A stretch of 64,000 nucleotides of DNA from contig BPKJ01000001.1 in NCBI GenBank assembly GCA_026005075.1, forward strand, positions 310,001 through 374,000. Direction: 5' to 3'. The notes beneath the pieces were generated by a model. The model made no database searches, had not been told where the DNA came from, and was given only the letters and a program-made list of their open reading frames with translations. Below, piece by piece: positions 38,443-48,076 of the stretch (its first letter is position 1; each line of letters starts with the position of its first letter). This stretch comes from Lysobacteraceae bacterium. GTDB lineage: Bacteria; Pseudomonadota; Gammaproteobacteria; Xanthomonadales; Xanthomonadaceae. The position numbers and the translations under genes were made by a program.

Positions 38443-40179
38443 TCAGCCTTCCTGGGTGACACGCAGCACCTCCTCGATGGTGGTGACCCCGGCCAGCGCC
38501 TTGACCAGTCCATCCTCGTACATGGTGCGCATGCCCTGCGCCCGCGCCTCGGCCTCGAGCACGCCGGTGTCGGCGTGCTTCATCACCAGCCTCCGGATCG
38601 GATCGCTCATGGTCAGGAACTCCATGATCGTGGTCCGACCGAGGTAGCCAGTCGGGGTGAGCGCGGACGGCACCGGCCGGTAGAGGGTGACCGGATCGGC
38701 ATCGGTGAAGCGGCGCAGGCCGAACTCCTCGATCACCTCGGGCAACGCGGCATAGGCCTCGCGGTGCACCGGCTCCAGCCGCCGCACCAGGCGCTGGGCG
38801 AGGATGCCGTTGATGGTCGAGGTCAAAAGGTAGTCCTCCACGCCCATGTCGAGCAGGCGGGTGATGCCACCGGCCGCGCTGTTGGTGTGCAGGGTCGAAA
38901 GCACGAGGTGGCCGGTCAGGGCGGACTGGATCGCGATGCGGCAGGTCTCGAGATCGCGCATCTCGCCGATCATGATCACGTCGGGGTCCTGACGGACGAT
39001 CGAGCGCAGCGCCTGGGCGAAGTCCAGCCCGATCTGCGGCTTGGCCTGGATCTGGTTGATGCCCTCGATCTGGTACTCGACCGGGTCCTCCACGGTGATG
39101 ATCTTGACGTCCGGCGTGTTGAGCCGGGAAAGCGCGGTGTACAGGGTGGTGGTCTTGCCGGAGCCGGTCGGACCGGTCACCAGCAGGATGCCGTGCGGCA
39201 TCTCCAGCACCTTGAGGAACTGCGGCAGGAACTCGTCGGTGAAGCCGAGGGCATGGAAATCGAACACCACCGACTCGCGGTCGAGGATGCGCATGACCAC
39301 CGACTCACCGTGCGCGGTCGGCACGGTGGAGACACGCAGGTCCAGCTCCTTGCCCTGCACCCGCAGCATGATGCGGCCATCCTGCGGCAGCCGACGCTCG
39401 GCGATGTTGAGCTTGGCCATGATCTTCACGCGCGAGATCACCGCCGCGGTCGAGCCGGCGGGTGGCGATTCGACCTCCTGCAGGACACCGTCGATGCGGT
39501 AGCGGACCTTGAGCCGGTTCTCGAACGGTTCGATGTGGATGTCCGAGGCCCTGGCCTCGACGGCGCGCTGGATGATCAGGTTGACCAGCCGGATCACCGG
39601 CGCCTCGGAGGCAAGATCGCGCAGGTGCTCGATGTCGTCCTCCGAGCGCCCCTCGGCCTCGGAGAGGTTCTCGACGATCGCGCCCATCGCCGAACGCCCC
39701 GAGCCGTAGAGGCGCTCGATGAGGTCATCGACCTCCGAGCGTACCCCCACCAGGCAGCGCACCTGCCGTCCGGTCGCCATCGCCACCGCCTGGGCCGGGT
39801 AGGGGTCCTGCGGATCCGCGACCAGAAGATCGACCCGGTCCTCGGTCTCGCCGACCGGGCAGACGTGCATCTGCTTGAGGAAGCGCACCGACAGCTGCAC
39901 GCCGGCCGGCGGCTGCTCGGGGAAGTCGCGCGCGCTGAGCAGCGGCAGGCCCAGCACCTCGGCGCTGGCCTCGGCGACATCCCGCTCCGAGGCAAGCCCG
40001 ATCCGGGTGATCAGCGCGATCAGCGAGCCGCCGGATTCCTCCTGCAGCCGCCGCGCGCGACCGAGATCCGCCTCCTTCAGCCGCCCGCGGGCGAGCAGGT
40101 TGCGGCTGATCTCCTCCTCGATGCGTGCGGGGTCCATCCCGGCCCCCTCGTCCAGCCTTGGCTCCGCCAGCGCGCTCAT
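38443..40179 (-). CDS. gspE: type II secretion assembly ATPase GspE
   Basis: 578 residues. The N-terminal domains bind GspL; Walker A GPTGSGKTT lies near residue 336, the Asp box (IITVEDPVEYQ), Walker B (VIMIGEMRD) and His box (LVLSTLHTNSAAG) follow. The zinc-binding tetracysteine (CxxC x~30 CxxC) normally found after the ATPase core is absent: that stretch reads LVRRLEPVHREAY and ends SALTPTGYLGRTT without a single cysteine. Absence of these cysteines is, from memory, a feature of Xanthomonas-type XpsE. The ATG at 40179 overlaps the preceding membrane-protein stop. Confidence 0.93.
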   Translation of the reverse strand: MSALAEPRLDEGAGMDPARIEEEISRNLLARGRLKEADLGRARRLQEESGGSLIALITRIGLASERDVAEASAEVLGLPLLSARDFPEQPPAGVQLSVRFLKQMHVCPVGETEDRVDLLVADPQDPYPAQAVAMATGRQVRCLVGVRSEVDDLIERLYGSGRSAMGAIVENLSEAEGRSEDDIEHLRDLASEAPVIRLVNLIIQRAVEARASDIHIEPFENRLKVRYRIDGVLQEVESPPAGSTAAVISRVKIMAKLNIAERRLPQDGRIMLRVQGKELDLRVSTVPTAHGESVVMRILDRESVVFDFHALGFTDEFLPQFLKVLEMPHGILLVTGPTGSGKTTTLYTALSRLNTPDVKIITVEDPVEYQIEGINQIQAKPQIGLDFAQALRSIVRQDPDVIMIGEMRDLETCRIAIQSALTGHLVLSTLHTNSAAGGITRLLDMGVEDYLLTSTINGILAQRLVRRLEPVHREAYAALPEVIEEFGLRRFTDADPVTLYRPVPSALTPTGYLGRTTIMEFLTMSDPIRRLVMKHADTGVLEAEARAQGMRTMYEDGLVKALAGVTTIEEVLRVTQEG

Positions 40180-40826
40180 GGTCTCTCCCCGGTCCTGCTC
40201 GTGCCGTCCGTCTGCCGTGGACCTTCCCCCGCCCCTGCGGGTTCCACCGGCGCCCCGACCAGCCGCTCGAGGAAGCCTCGGTTCTGCAGGACCCACAGCG
40301 CAACCGGAGTGACCGCAGGCAGGATCAGGTAGCCGAACTGGTAGCCAAGGGCCACGCCGTCGCGGGCCCAGCCCGCGCGCTCGACCGCTGCCGCGCCGAG
40401 CGGCCCGGCGTCGAAGGCGAGCAGCTTGAGCACGTCGAAGACCGCGCCCCAGGTCGTGGTGAGCCAGAGCAGGGGCAGCCCGATGGCCAGCTGCCGCAGC
40501 CGGCCGCGCGCGTCGAGCGGGGTCGCCATCACCAGCCCGGCGTAGAGGGCAAGGCACCAGGCGTAGATCAGGGGGGTTACGGTGAGCACGAGGACCCCCT
40601 TGCGACCGTCGGGCCCGGTGGTCGCAAGCTGCGTGGTGACCTCGAGCACGGCGCCGCTTTGCTGCACCGATTCGACCATGTCCGGCCAGGCTGCAGGGAG
40701 CAGCACGGACGTGGCCCGCGCCACCGGCCAGACCACCGCGCTGGAGAGCACGGCCCACAGGAAGAACGCCATCGGCAGCCACAGGGCCGCTCCGAGCACG
40801 AACTGGCGCAACGGGGACAGGCTCAT
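40176..40826 (-). CDS. polytopic membrane protein between purL and gspE, possibly exosortase-H-associated type
   Basis: 216 residues with about five hydrophobic segments ([19 protein letters not shown], then [26 protein letters not shown] split around the loop, [33 protein letters not shown]). It resembles, from memory, membrane proteins annotated as exosortase-H-associated in related bacteria; I could not verify this, and no exosortase or sorting-signal protein is seen here. The start at 40826 and stop at 40176 both make ATGA overlaps, so it couples purL to gspE. Confidence 0.7.
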   Translation of the reverse strand: MSLSPLRQFVLGAALWLPMAFFLWAVLSSAVVWPVARATSVLLPAAWPDMVESVQQSGAVLEVTTQLATTGPDGRKGVLVLTVTPLIYAWCLALYAGLVMATPLDARGRLRQLAIGLPLLWLTTTWGAVFDVLKLLAFDAGPLGAAAVERAGWARDGVALGYQFGYLILPAVTPVALWVLQNRGFLERLVGAPVEPAGAGEGPRQTDGTSRTGERP

Positions 40827-43800
40827 CCGCACCAGGCCCTCGCATTGCGGAACATCCGCATCCACGGCGAGTACTCACCCCAGGCGGGGGGCGCCCAGCT
40901 CATCTGCACGGTGCGGAAGACCCGCTCCGGGTGGGGCATCATGATCGTGACCCTGCCGTCGGTCGTGGTGAAGCCGGTCCAGCCGTAGGGCGAGCCGTTC
41001 GGATTGAGCGGGTAGGCCGCGGGCTCGCCGCGTCCGTCGACGTAGCGCAGCGCCGCGATCGCCCGTGCCTCCGCGGTCGGGTCGGTGAACTCGGCCCGCC
41101 CCTCGCCGTGGGCGACGACGACCGGAATGCGCGAACCCTCCATGCCGTGCAGCAGCACGGAGGGCGAGTCCAGCACCTCGACGAGGGCCAGCCGGGCCTC
41201 GTACTGCTCCGAGAGGTTGCGGACGAAGGTCGGCCAGTGCTCGGCGCCCGGGATCAGCCCGCGCAGGTGGGCGAGCATCTGGCAGCCGTTGCACACGCCC
41301 AGCGCAAAGCGGTCGCGGCGCGCGAAGAAGGCCGCGAACTGCTCGTGCAGGATCGGGCGCTCGAGGATGGAGGTGGCCCAGCCCCGGCCTGCGCCCAGCA
41401 CGTCGCCGTAGGAAAAGCCGCCGCAGGCCGCGAGCCCGACGAAGGCGTCGAGGCGCTGGCGGCCCTCGATCAGGTCGGTCATGGTCACGTCCACCGCCTC
41501 GAAACCGGCCTGGGTGAACGCCGCGGCCATCTCCACCTGGCCATTGACGCCCTGCTCGCGCAGGATCGCGACCCGCGGACGCGCGCCGGTCGCCACCATC
41601 GGCGCGGAGGGATCCTGCTCCGGGTCGAAACCCAGCCGGGGTTCGATGCCCGGGTCGGTGAAGTCCAGCCTCCAGTCGCGCTCGCGATCGACGCATTCGG
41701 GGTTGTCGCGCAGCCGGGCGATGGCATGGCTGGTCTCCCACCAGGCCGAGAACAGCTCCTGCCAGGACCACTCCGCCAGCACCCGGCCGGCCGCGAGCAC
41801 ACGGATCCTCGGCACCCCGACCGGGCGTCCGATCCGCTGCGCGCAGTCGGTCAGGCCATGGCGGTCGACGAGGTCGGCAAAGGCCGCGCGGTCCTCCACC
41901 GCCACCTGCACGACCGCGCCGAGCTCCTCGGTGAACAGGGTGCGCAGCGGGTCCTCGCCCCAGCCGTCGAGCTGGATGTCGACGCCGAGATGGGAGGCAA
42001 ACGCCATCTCGCACAGGCAGGCGAACGCGCCGCCGTCGCTACGGTCGTGGTAGGCGAGCAGCAGTTCCTCGGCCCGCGCGTCCTGGATCAGCTCGAAGAA
42101 GCGCCGGAGACGCCCAGGCTCGTCCAGATCCGGCGGCGGCCCGCCGAAGCCGGCGTAGCACTGGGCGAGGATCGACCCGCCGAGGCGTTGCTTGCCGCCG
42201 CCCAGCCCGATCAGCCAGAGCTCGGACTCGACCTCGGGGCGCAGCACCGGTGTCAGCGTCGCGCGCACGTCGGCCACCCGGGCAAAGGCGCTGACGATCA
42301 GCGACACCGGGGCGACCACCCTGCCCTCGCCGTCCGCACGCGGATAGCGCGCCTGCATCGACAGCGAGTCCTTGCCCACCGGAATGCCGACCCCAAGCCC
42401 GGGGCACAGCTCCATGCCGACCGCGCGCACGGCCTGGAACAGCAGCGCATCCTCGCCCGGATGCCCGGCCGCCGCCATCCAGTTCGCGGAGAGCTTGACC
42501 TCGCGCAGGCTGGCCACCGGCGCGGCGGCGAGGTTGGTGATCGCCTCGCCCACCGCCATCCGCGCGCTGGCCGCGGCATCGAGCAGCGCCAGCGGCGCGC
42601 GCTCGCCCATCGCCATCGCCTCGCCGGCATGGCCGCGGAAATCGGCGAGGGTGACCGCGCAGTCCGCCAGGGGCAGTTGCCAGCGCCCCACCATCTGGTC
42701 GCGCGCGCACAGCCCCCCCACGCTGCGGTCACCGATCGTGACCAGGAAATTCTTGGCCGCCACGGTCGGGTGCCGGAGGACGCGCAGCCCGGCCTCGCCA
42801 AGGTCGATGGCCGACAGGTCCGTCCGCGGCCAGGGCAGCGTCGCCGGCGTGCGGGCCTCGCGCTCCATCCTCGGCGGCTTGCCGAACAGCACGTCCATCG
42901 GCAGGTCCACCACCGGCTCGCCGAGCAGCGGATCCTCGACCCTGAGCCTGCGCTCGGCGGTGACCGTGCCCACCACCGCGCAGGGACAGCGTTCGCGCGC
43001 GCACAGTGCCTGCAGCCGCGGCAGGTCGGCCTCGCGCACCGCCAGCACGTAGCGTTCCTGCGACTCGTTGCACCAGATCTGCATCGGGCTCATGCCCGGA
43101 TCGGCACAGGGAATGGCGCGCAGGTCGATGATGCCGCCGCATTCCGAATCGTTCAGCAGTTCCGGGATGGCGTTGGAGAGGCCGCCGGCACCGACGTCGT
43201 GGATGGAGACGATCGGATTGTCCGCCCCGCTCTGCCAGCAGCGGTCGATGACTTCCTGGCAGCGCCGCTGCATCTCGGGGTTGTCGCGCTGGACCGAGGC
43301 GAAGTCGAGCTCGGCGTCGCCCTGCCCGGCCCCGAGCGAGGAGGCCGCGCCGCCGCCCAGCCCGATCAGCATGGCCGGACCGCCGAGCACGACCACCCGG
43401 TCCCCGGGCGCGAGCCGTTTCTTCTCGACCTGCGTCGGATCGACCTGCCCCAGCCCTCCGGCGATCATGATCGGCTTGTCGTAGCCGCGCACCACGGCGC
43501 CGTCCGGCTCCGCGATCTCGAAGCTGCGGAAGTAGCCGGCCAGCGCCGGACGCCCGAACTCGTTGTTGAAGGCCGCCGCGCCGATCGGCCCTTCGATCAT
43601 GATCTGCAGGGCGCTGGCCAGCATGGGATCGTGCTTGCGCGGCGTCTCCCAGGGTCGCTCCAGCCCCGGGATCCGCAGGTGGCTGACCGAGAAGCCGACC
43701 AGGCCGGCCTTGGGCTTGCCGCCACGCCCCACCGCGCCCTCGTCGCGGATCTCGCCGCCAGAGCCGGTGGAGGCTCCAGGAAAGGGCGCGATCGCGGTGG

Positions 43801-44671
43801 GGTGGTTGTGGGTCTCGACCTTGATCGAGAAGGCGAGCGGCGCGGCTGCCTGCTCCTCCCAGACCCCCTCCGCCCCCGGCTGGAAACGGCGCCCGATGCC
43901 GCCCTCGATCACCGCGGCGTTGTCCTTGTACGCGCTCAGGGTGAGCTGCGGGGCCTGCTGCTGGGTGTTGCGGATCATCCCGAACAGCGAGTGCGGCATC
44001 GGCTCGCCGTCGATGCTGAAGCGGGCGTTGAAGATCTTGTGCCGGCAGTGCTCGCTGTTGGCCTGCGCGAACATCATCAGCTCGGCATCGCTCGGATCCC
44101 GCTCGAGCTCCGCGTACCGCCCCTCGAGGTAGTCGATCTCGTCGGCGGAGAGCGCAAGGCCCAGTTCGCGGTTGACGCGCGCAAGCTCGGCGCGGGGGAC
44201 GCGCGCCAAGGGCGCGGGCGGGTGGTTGCGGAACAGCGCCTCGAGCTCGGCAAGCCGCTCCAGCACGGTCTGGGTCATGCGGTCGTGCAGCACCTCCAGC
44301 ACCGCCCGACGCACCGCGGGCACGGGACCGAGACCGTCCCGCCACGCCATCGCCTGGCCGCGCTCGACCCGGCGCACGGGGAGCCCGGCCCCGCGCAGGA
44401 TCTCGGTGGCCTTGCTCGACCATGGGGAGATCGTCCCCAGCCGCGGCACCACGAGCAGGTCCGGCACCGGCTGCTCCGGCATCGGTTCGGCCTCGAGGAT
44501 CCGGCACAGCCGGGACAGCGCCGCCGCATCCACGGCGCCCTCGGGGTCGACGAGGTAGATCCAGCGCGACCAGGCCAGCCCGAGGGGGGCCTCGGCCCGT
44601 TCACGCAGGCGCTGGTCGAGACGGTCGAGCCGGAAACGCGACAGGGCCTCGCGGCCAAGCAGAACGATCAT
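40823..44671 (-). CDS. purL: phosphoribosylformylglycinamidine synthase
   Basis: Fourth step of purine synthesis: FGAR plus glutamine and ATP to FGAM. 1282 residues, the long single-chain gammaproteobacterial form: N-terminal adaptor, linker, two ATP-grasp-like synthase halves ([30 protein letters not shown]) and a C-terminal glutaminase. The glutaminase nucleophile is about Cys1127 in [12 protein letters not shown], with HPERVF near the end. Its stop overlaps the small membrane-protein gene that precedes gspE, so housekeeping purine synthesis and secretion appear on the same transcript. It follows dsbC by 62 bases. Confidence 0.96.
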   Translation of the reverse strand: MIVLLGREALSRFRLDRLDQRLRERAEAPLGLAWSRWIYLVDPEGAVDAAALSRLCRILEAEPMPEQPVPDLLVVPRLGTISPWSSKATEILRGAGLPVRRVERGQAMAWRDGLGPVPAVRRAVLEVLHDRMTQTVLERLAELEALFRNHPPAPLARVPRAELARVNRELGLALSADEIDYLEGRYAELERDPSDAELMMFAQANSEHCRHKIFNARFSIDGEPMPHSLFGMIRNTQQQAPQLTLSAYKDNAAVIEGGIGRRFQPGAEGVWEEQAAAPLAFSIKVETHNHPTAIAPFPGASTGSGGEIRDEGAVGRGGKPKAGLVGFSVSHLRIPGLERPWETPRKHDPMLASALQIMIEGPIGAAAFNNEFGRPALAGYFRSFEIAEPDGAVVRGYDKPIMIAGGLGQVDPTQVEKKRLAPGDRVVVLGGPAMLIGLGGGAASSLGAGQGDAELDFASVQRDNPEMQRRCQEVIDRCWQSGADNPIVSIHDVGAGGLSNAIPELLNDSECGGIIDLRAIPCADPGMSPMQIWCNESQERYVLAVREADLPRLQALCARERCPCAVVGTVTAERRLRVEDPLLGEPVVDLPMDVLFGKPPRMEREARTPATLPWPRTDLSAIDLGEAGLRVLRHPTVAAKNFLVTIGDRSVGGLCARDQMVGRWQLPLADCAVTLADFRGHAGEAMAMGERAPLALLDAAASARMAVGEAITNLAAAPVASLREVKLSANWMAAAGHPGEDALLFQAVRAVGMELCPGLGVGIPVGKDSLSMQARYPRADGEGRVVAPVSLIVSAFARVADVRATLTPVLRPEVESELWLIGLGGGKQRLGGSILAQCYAGFGGPPPDLDEPGRLRRFFELIQDARAEELLLAYHDRSDGGAFACLCEMAFASHLGVDIQLDGWGEDPLRTLFTEELGAVVQVAVEDRAAFADLVDRHGLTDCAQRIGRPVGVPRIRVLAAGRVLAEWSWQELFSAWWETSHAIARLRDNPECVDRERDWRLDFTDPGIEPRLGFDPEQDPSAPMVATGARPRVAILREQGVNGQVEMAAAFTQAGFEAVDVTMTDLIEGRQRLDAFVGLAACGGFSYGDVLGAGRGWATSILERPILHEQFAAFFARRDRFALGVCNGCQMLAHLRGLIPGAEHWPTFVRNLSEQYEARLALVEVLDSPSVLLHGMEGSRIPVVVAHGEGRAEFTDPTAEARAIAALRYVDGRGEPAAYPLNPNGSPYGWTGFTTTDGRVTIMMPHPERVFRTVQMSWAPPAWGEYSPWMRMFRNARAWCG

Positions 44672-44733
44672 CGTGGCAGAAGTGGGCCAGGGAACGGACT
44701 AGGATAGCCGATGCCCACCTCCGGCGGCCGATC

Positions 44734-45465
44734 TCAGCCGCCCTCCCCTTCCAGCTGCTCGAGCCGCTGCAGCATCTGCTCGGGAGGCACGTAGCCGCCG
44801 AGCTGCGCGCCGCTGGCGCTGAACACGGCCGGCGTGCCGTTGACGCCAATCCGGTTGCCCAGCTCCCAGTCGGCCTGGACCGGGTTGCTGCATTCCTTCT
44901 TGTCCAGCAGCACGCCCGCCTTGGCCTCGGTCAGGGCCTTGCGGCGGTCGTCCGAACACCACACGCTGACCGCCTTGTCCCAGGACTCGCTGCCCGGACC
45001 GGAACGCGGGAAGAACAGGTACTCGATGGCGATGCCCAGCCGGTTGTACTCGTCGATCTGCTGGTGCAGCCGGCGGCAGTAGCCGCAGTCGATGTCGGTG
45101 AACACGGTGACCCGGTAGCGGGGATGCTCGGGCGCGAACACGATGCGGCGATCCGGCCCCGCCTCCTCGAGGCCTGCGCGCCGCAGCCGGGCCCGGGTGC
45201 GCTCGGTCAGGTCGGTCCGTCCGGCGATGTCGTACAACGAGCCCTGGAGCAGGAAGCGCCCGTCCCCGCTGACATAGACCACCTGCCCCGACAGCACCAC
45301 CTCGTACAGCCCGGGCACGGGCGCCTTGGCGATGCTGTCGATGCTGGCGCCGGGGACCAGCGACTGGATGGCCTCGCGCACCTTCTTCTCGTCCGCGTCG
45401 GCGGCATGGGTGGCAAGGGGAACGAACGCGAAGGCGAGCGCCGCAGCGGCGAGGGATCGAATCAT
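44734..45465 (-). CDS. dsbC: thiol:disulfide isomerase DsbC/DsbG family
   Basis: Periplasmic disulfide isomerase. 243 residues: signal peptide (AAAALAFAFVPLATHA), N-terminal dimerisation domain (VREAIQSLVPGASIDSI), then the thioredoxin domain with VFTDIDCGYCRRLH (active-site CGYC about residues 126-129), a further Cys pair (VWCSD, KKECSN) and the cis-proline loop NGTPAVF. Same strand and upstream of purL. Useful for disulfide-containing T2SS substrates. Confidence 0.92.
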   Translation of the reverse strand: MIRSLAAAALAFAFVPLATHAADADEKKVREAIQSLVPGASIDSIAKAPVPGLYEVVLSGQVVYVSGDGRFLLQGSLYDIAGRTDLTERTRARLRRAGLEEAGPDRRIVFAPEHPRYRVTVFTDIDCGYCRRLHQQIDEYNRLGIAIEYLFFPRSGPGSESWDKAVSVWCSDDRRKALTEAKAGVLLDKKECSNPVQADWELGNRIGVNGTPAVFSASGAQLGGYVPPEQMLQRLEQLEGEGG

Positions 45466-45548
45466 GAGTGGCAGGTTCCATGGGGGCCACGCGTGGCCCG
45501 GTCAGCAGCCCGACCGGCGAGCGCGGCGGAAGTTCCCGCCCTGCCGCC

Positions 45549-45875
45549 TCAGCCGGTCCGCGGCGGCGGCAGCGGACGGGCGCCCGCGGCGGGCCGGGCT
45601 GCGCGGACCAGCGCCACCAGCGCCCAGACCAGCAGCCCCAGCAGGACGAGCGGCCCCAGCAGCGGCAACAGCAGGCCGAGCCCGAGCGCCAGCAGCATGA
45701 GCGGCAGCAGGGCCAGCCCGAGGGCGAAGACGAGCAGCGCCGCCAGCAGCGAGCCGATGCCCGAGAACAGGGCCAGCACCGCGCCGAGCACCCGCCCGGC
45801 GAGTTCCAGCGCGAGCCAGGGCAGGAGCAGCAGAGCCAGAACCAGTCCTGCGAGAAGCACGAGCGTGGTGAGCAT
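45549..45875 (-). CDS. small Leu/Ala-rich membrane protein, unknown
   Basis: 108 residues, almost entirely hydrophobic with three to four membrane segments (LVLLAGLVLALLLLPWLAL, and a long leucine-rich run later), ending in a basic proline-rich tail. The ATG at 45875 has AGGAGGT four bases upstream, a strong site, which argues that it is a real gene. No recognised family. It is divergent from the methyltransferase at 45999. Confidence 0.6.
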   Translation of the reverse strand: MLTTLVLLAGLVLALLLLPWLALELAGRVLGAVLALFSGIGSLLAALLVFALGLALLPLMLLALGLGLLLPLLGPLVLLGLLVWALVALVRAARPAAGARPLPPPRTG

Positions 45876-45998
45876 GGGACCTCCTTCGCTGGCCGGGGGG
45901 CGGCCGATCACACCCATGATGACGGGCCAGGGCCTCCATCGTGACGGCGCTCGGCGCCGCACGGTTACACTCTGCGCCCCACCGGCAGGACTCCGTTC

Positions 45999-46757
45999 AT
46001 GAACGAGCTCGAATCCAAGGCCATGGCGCGGACGTGGTTCTACCCGTTCCAGCTGCCCTCGGGCAAGGTCACGCCGACCTACCACGGTGGCGCGCTCGAC
46101 CTGATCCACCACACCCGCACCCGCATGCTGGACGCCGAGCTGGCGCGCAGCTTCGGCGAGGACTTCTCGGCGCTCAGTGCCCTCGATCTCGCCTGCCACC
46201 AGGGTTGGTTCTCCGCCCACCTCGCCCGCCGCGGCTTCGGCCGCGTGGTCGGCATCGACGCCCGCGCCGAGCACGTCGCCGACGCCAGCCTGATCCGTGA
46301 TGCCATGGGCCTGAGCGGATGGACGGTCCACCAGTCCGACGTGCACCGGCTCGATGAGCTCGCGCTGGGCCAGCACGACCTGGTCCTCTGCTTCGGCCTG
46401 ATCTACCACCTCGAGAACCCGGTGGGCGCGCTAAGGGTGGCGCGCGCCCACTGCCGCCGTCTGTGCCTGGTCGAAACCCAGGTGGTGCCCGGCATCAGCG
46501 GCTGGGTCGACTACGGCAGCTACCGCTTCGTCCGCCCGCTCAAGGGCAGCTTCGGCATCATCGACGAGACCGGTGAAACCCACGGACCGGAGGCATCGAC
46601 CACCGGCATCTGCCTCGTGCCCAGCCTCGAGGCGCTGCTCTGGATCATGCAGCGGATCGGCTTTGCGCGGGTCGAGGTGCTGCCGGTTCCCGAGGACGGC
46701 TACGAGCAGCTGGTGCACCACAAGCGGGTGATGGTCGCCGGCTGGGTCGAGGGCTGA
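45999..46757 (+). CDS. class I SAM-dependent methyltransferase (CmoB/DUF1698-like)
   Basis: 252 residues. YPFQLPSGKVTPTYHGG at the N-terminus and the SAM motif SALDLACHQGWFSAHLARRG, then VGIDARAEHVADA and LCFGLIYHLENPVGALR, close to the CmoB/DUF1698 group. The full CmoB N-terminal region is missing, so tRNA modification cannot be assumed; a sugar or small-molecule target is equally possible. One of the few plus-strand genes; it stands alone. Confidence 0.83.
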   Translation: MNELESKAMARTWFYPFQLPSGKVTPTYHGGALDLIHHTRTRMLDAELARSFGEDFSALSALDLACHQGWFSAHLARRGFGRVVGIDARAEHVADASLIRDAMGLSGWTVHQSDVHRLDELALGQHDLVLCFGLIYHLENPVGALRVARAHCRRLCLVETQVVPGISGWVDYGSYRFVRPLKGSFGIIDETGETHGPEASTTGICLVPSLEALLWIMQRIGFARVEVLPVPEDGYEQLVHHKRVMVAGWVEG

Positions 46758-46762
46758 GGCAG

Positions 46763-48061
46763 TCAGGCTGCGCCGTCCGCCCCGCAAGCCCCGCCTTCCG
46801 CGGTCTCCGCCTCGCCGCGCCCCACGACCACCGCGCCGACCAGGTCGCCGGTCACGTTCACGCAGGTGCGGCACATGTCGAGGAAACGGTCGACCCCGAG
46901 GATCAGGCCGATGCCCTCCGGCGGGATGCCGAACATGGCCAGGATCATCGCGATCACCGGGAGCGAGCCACCGGGCACGCCGGCCGCGCCGATGCCGCCG
47001 AGGATGCACAGCAGCAGTACGGTGACCTGCTGCACGAGACTGAGATCGACGCCGAAGAACTGCGCGAGAAACAGCACCGTCACCCCTTCGAACAGGGCGG
47101 TTCCGTTCATGTTGGCCGTGGCACCCAGCGTGCAGACGAAACGCCCCACCCGGCGTGGCACGCCCAGCCTCTCCTCCGCGACCATCAGCGTGGTCGGCAG
47201 CGTGGCCGAACTGGACGAGGTCGAGAACGCGGTCAGGATGGCCGGCTCGGCACGGCGGAAGAAATCCAGCGGGGACATCCTGCCGACCAGCCGCACCAGC
47301 AGCGGAAAGACGACGAAGAAGTGGACCGCGAGCGCCAGCGTCACCGTGCCCACGAAGCGCGCCAGCTGCACCAGCACGTCGACCCCGAGGCGGGCGGTGA
47401 TCGCGAACAGCAACGCGGCCACCGCGTAGGGCGCGGTGCGGATGATCCACTCGATCAGACGCAGGCAGATGTCGTACACCCCCTGCACCGCACCCAGGAA
47501 ACGGCGTGTGCCTTCGGTGCGCAGCACGGCGGCGGCGATCCCGAACAGCAGCGCAAAGACCATCACCCCGATCAGGTCGCCGTTGACGGCCGAGGCCAGC
47601 GGATTGCGCGGCACGAGGTTCAGCAGCAGATCCAGTGCCGATACGCCCTCGCGCTTCGCGGCGATGGCGGTGGCGTTCTGCGCGGCATCGGCGAGGATCG
47701 CCTGCCCCACGTCGGGCGGCAGACCGCGCCCGGGCTGGAGCAGGTTGACCGTCACCAGGCCGATGCCCACCGCCAGCGCGGTCACCACGACCACGTAGGC
47801 GAGCGTCCTGCCGCCGATCCTCCCCAGCGAACGCGGATCGCCGATCTCGACCACGCCCAGCACCAGCGCCGAGAACACCAGCGGGACCACGAGCATGAAC
47901 AGCAGGCGGAGAAAGATCTGCCCCACCGGCTGGGCGACGTATTCGACCAGGGCATGCAGCCAGGCGGCCTCGCCGAAGGCGAGATTGCCGACGATCCCGG
48001 CGGTGGCGCCAACCACGAAGCCGATCAGCATCTGGGTGTGCAAGGGGATCGCGCGCTTCAT
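46763..48061 (-). CDS. dicarboxylate/amino acid:cation symporter (DAACS, GltP/DctA type)
   Basis: 432 residues with about eight membrane segments and two re-entrant loops. The serine-rich hairpin LTAFSTSSSSATLP, the NMNGTA motif in TM7 and GGIGAAGVPGGSL in HP2 are the substrate- and sodium-binding elements of the family. It imports glutamate/aspartate or C4-dicarboxylates with sodium or protons; the exact substrate is not resolved. It lies downstream of the alanine symporter with a 15-base gap, so the two may be co-transcribed. Its 3' end converges on the plus-strand methyltransferase, 5 bases apart. Confidence 0.92.
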   Translation of the reverse strand: MKRAIPLHTQMLIGFVVGATAGIVGNLAFGEAAWLHALVEYVAQPVGQIFLRLLFMLVVPLVFSALVLGVVEIGDPRSLGRIGGRTLAYVVVVTALAVGIGLVTVNLLQPGRGLPPDVGQAILADAAQNATAIAAKREGVSALDLLLNLVPRNPLASAVNGDLIGVMVFALLFGIAAAVLRTEGTRRFLGAVQGVYDICLRLIEWIIRTAPYAVAALLFAITARLGVDVLVQLARFVGTVTLALAVHFFVVFPLLVRLVGRMSPLDFFRRAEPAILTAFSTSSSSATLPTTLMVAEERLGVPRRVGRFVCTLGATANMNGTALFEGVTVLFLAQFFGVDLSLVQQVTVLLLCILGGIGAAGVPGGSLPVIAMILAMFGIPPEGIGLILGVDRFLDMCRTCVNVTGDLVGAVVVGRGEAETAEGGACGADGAA

Positions 48062-48076
48062 GGCTGCCCTCCGCGG

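Noticed and set aside
40931-44707. 1258-codon plus-strand frame
   Set aside because: Exact antisense of purL; no recognisable domain.
45910-45998. Promoter of the CmoB-like methyltransferase (GTGACG, then TACACT)
   Set aside because: The hexamers are 19 bases apart and match poorly; not strong enough to list as a feature.
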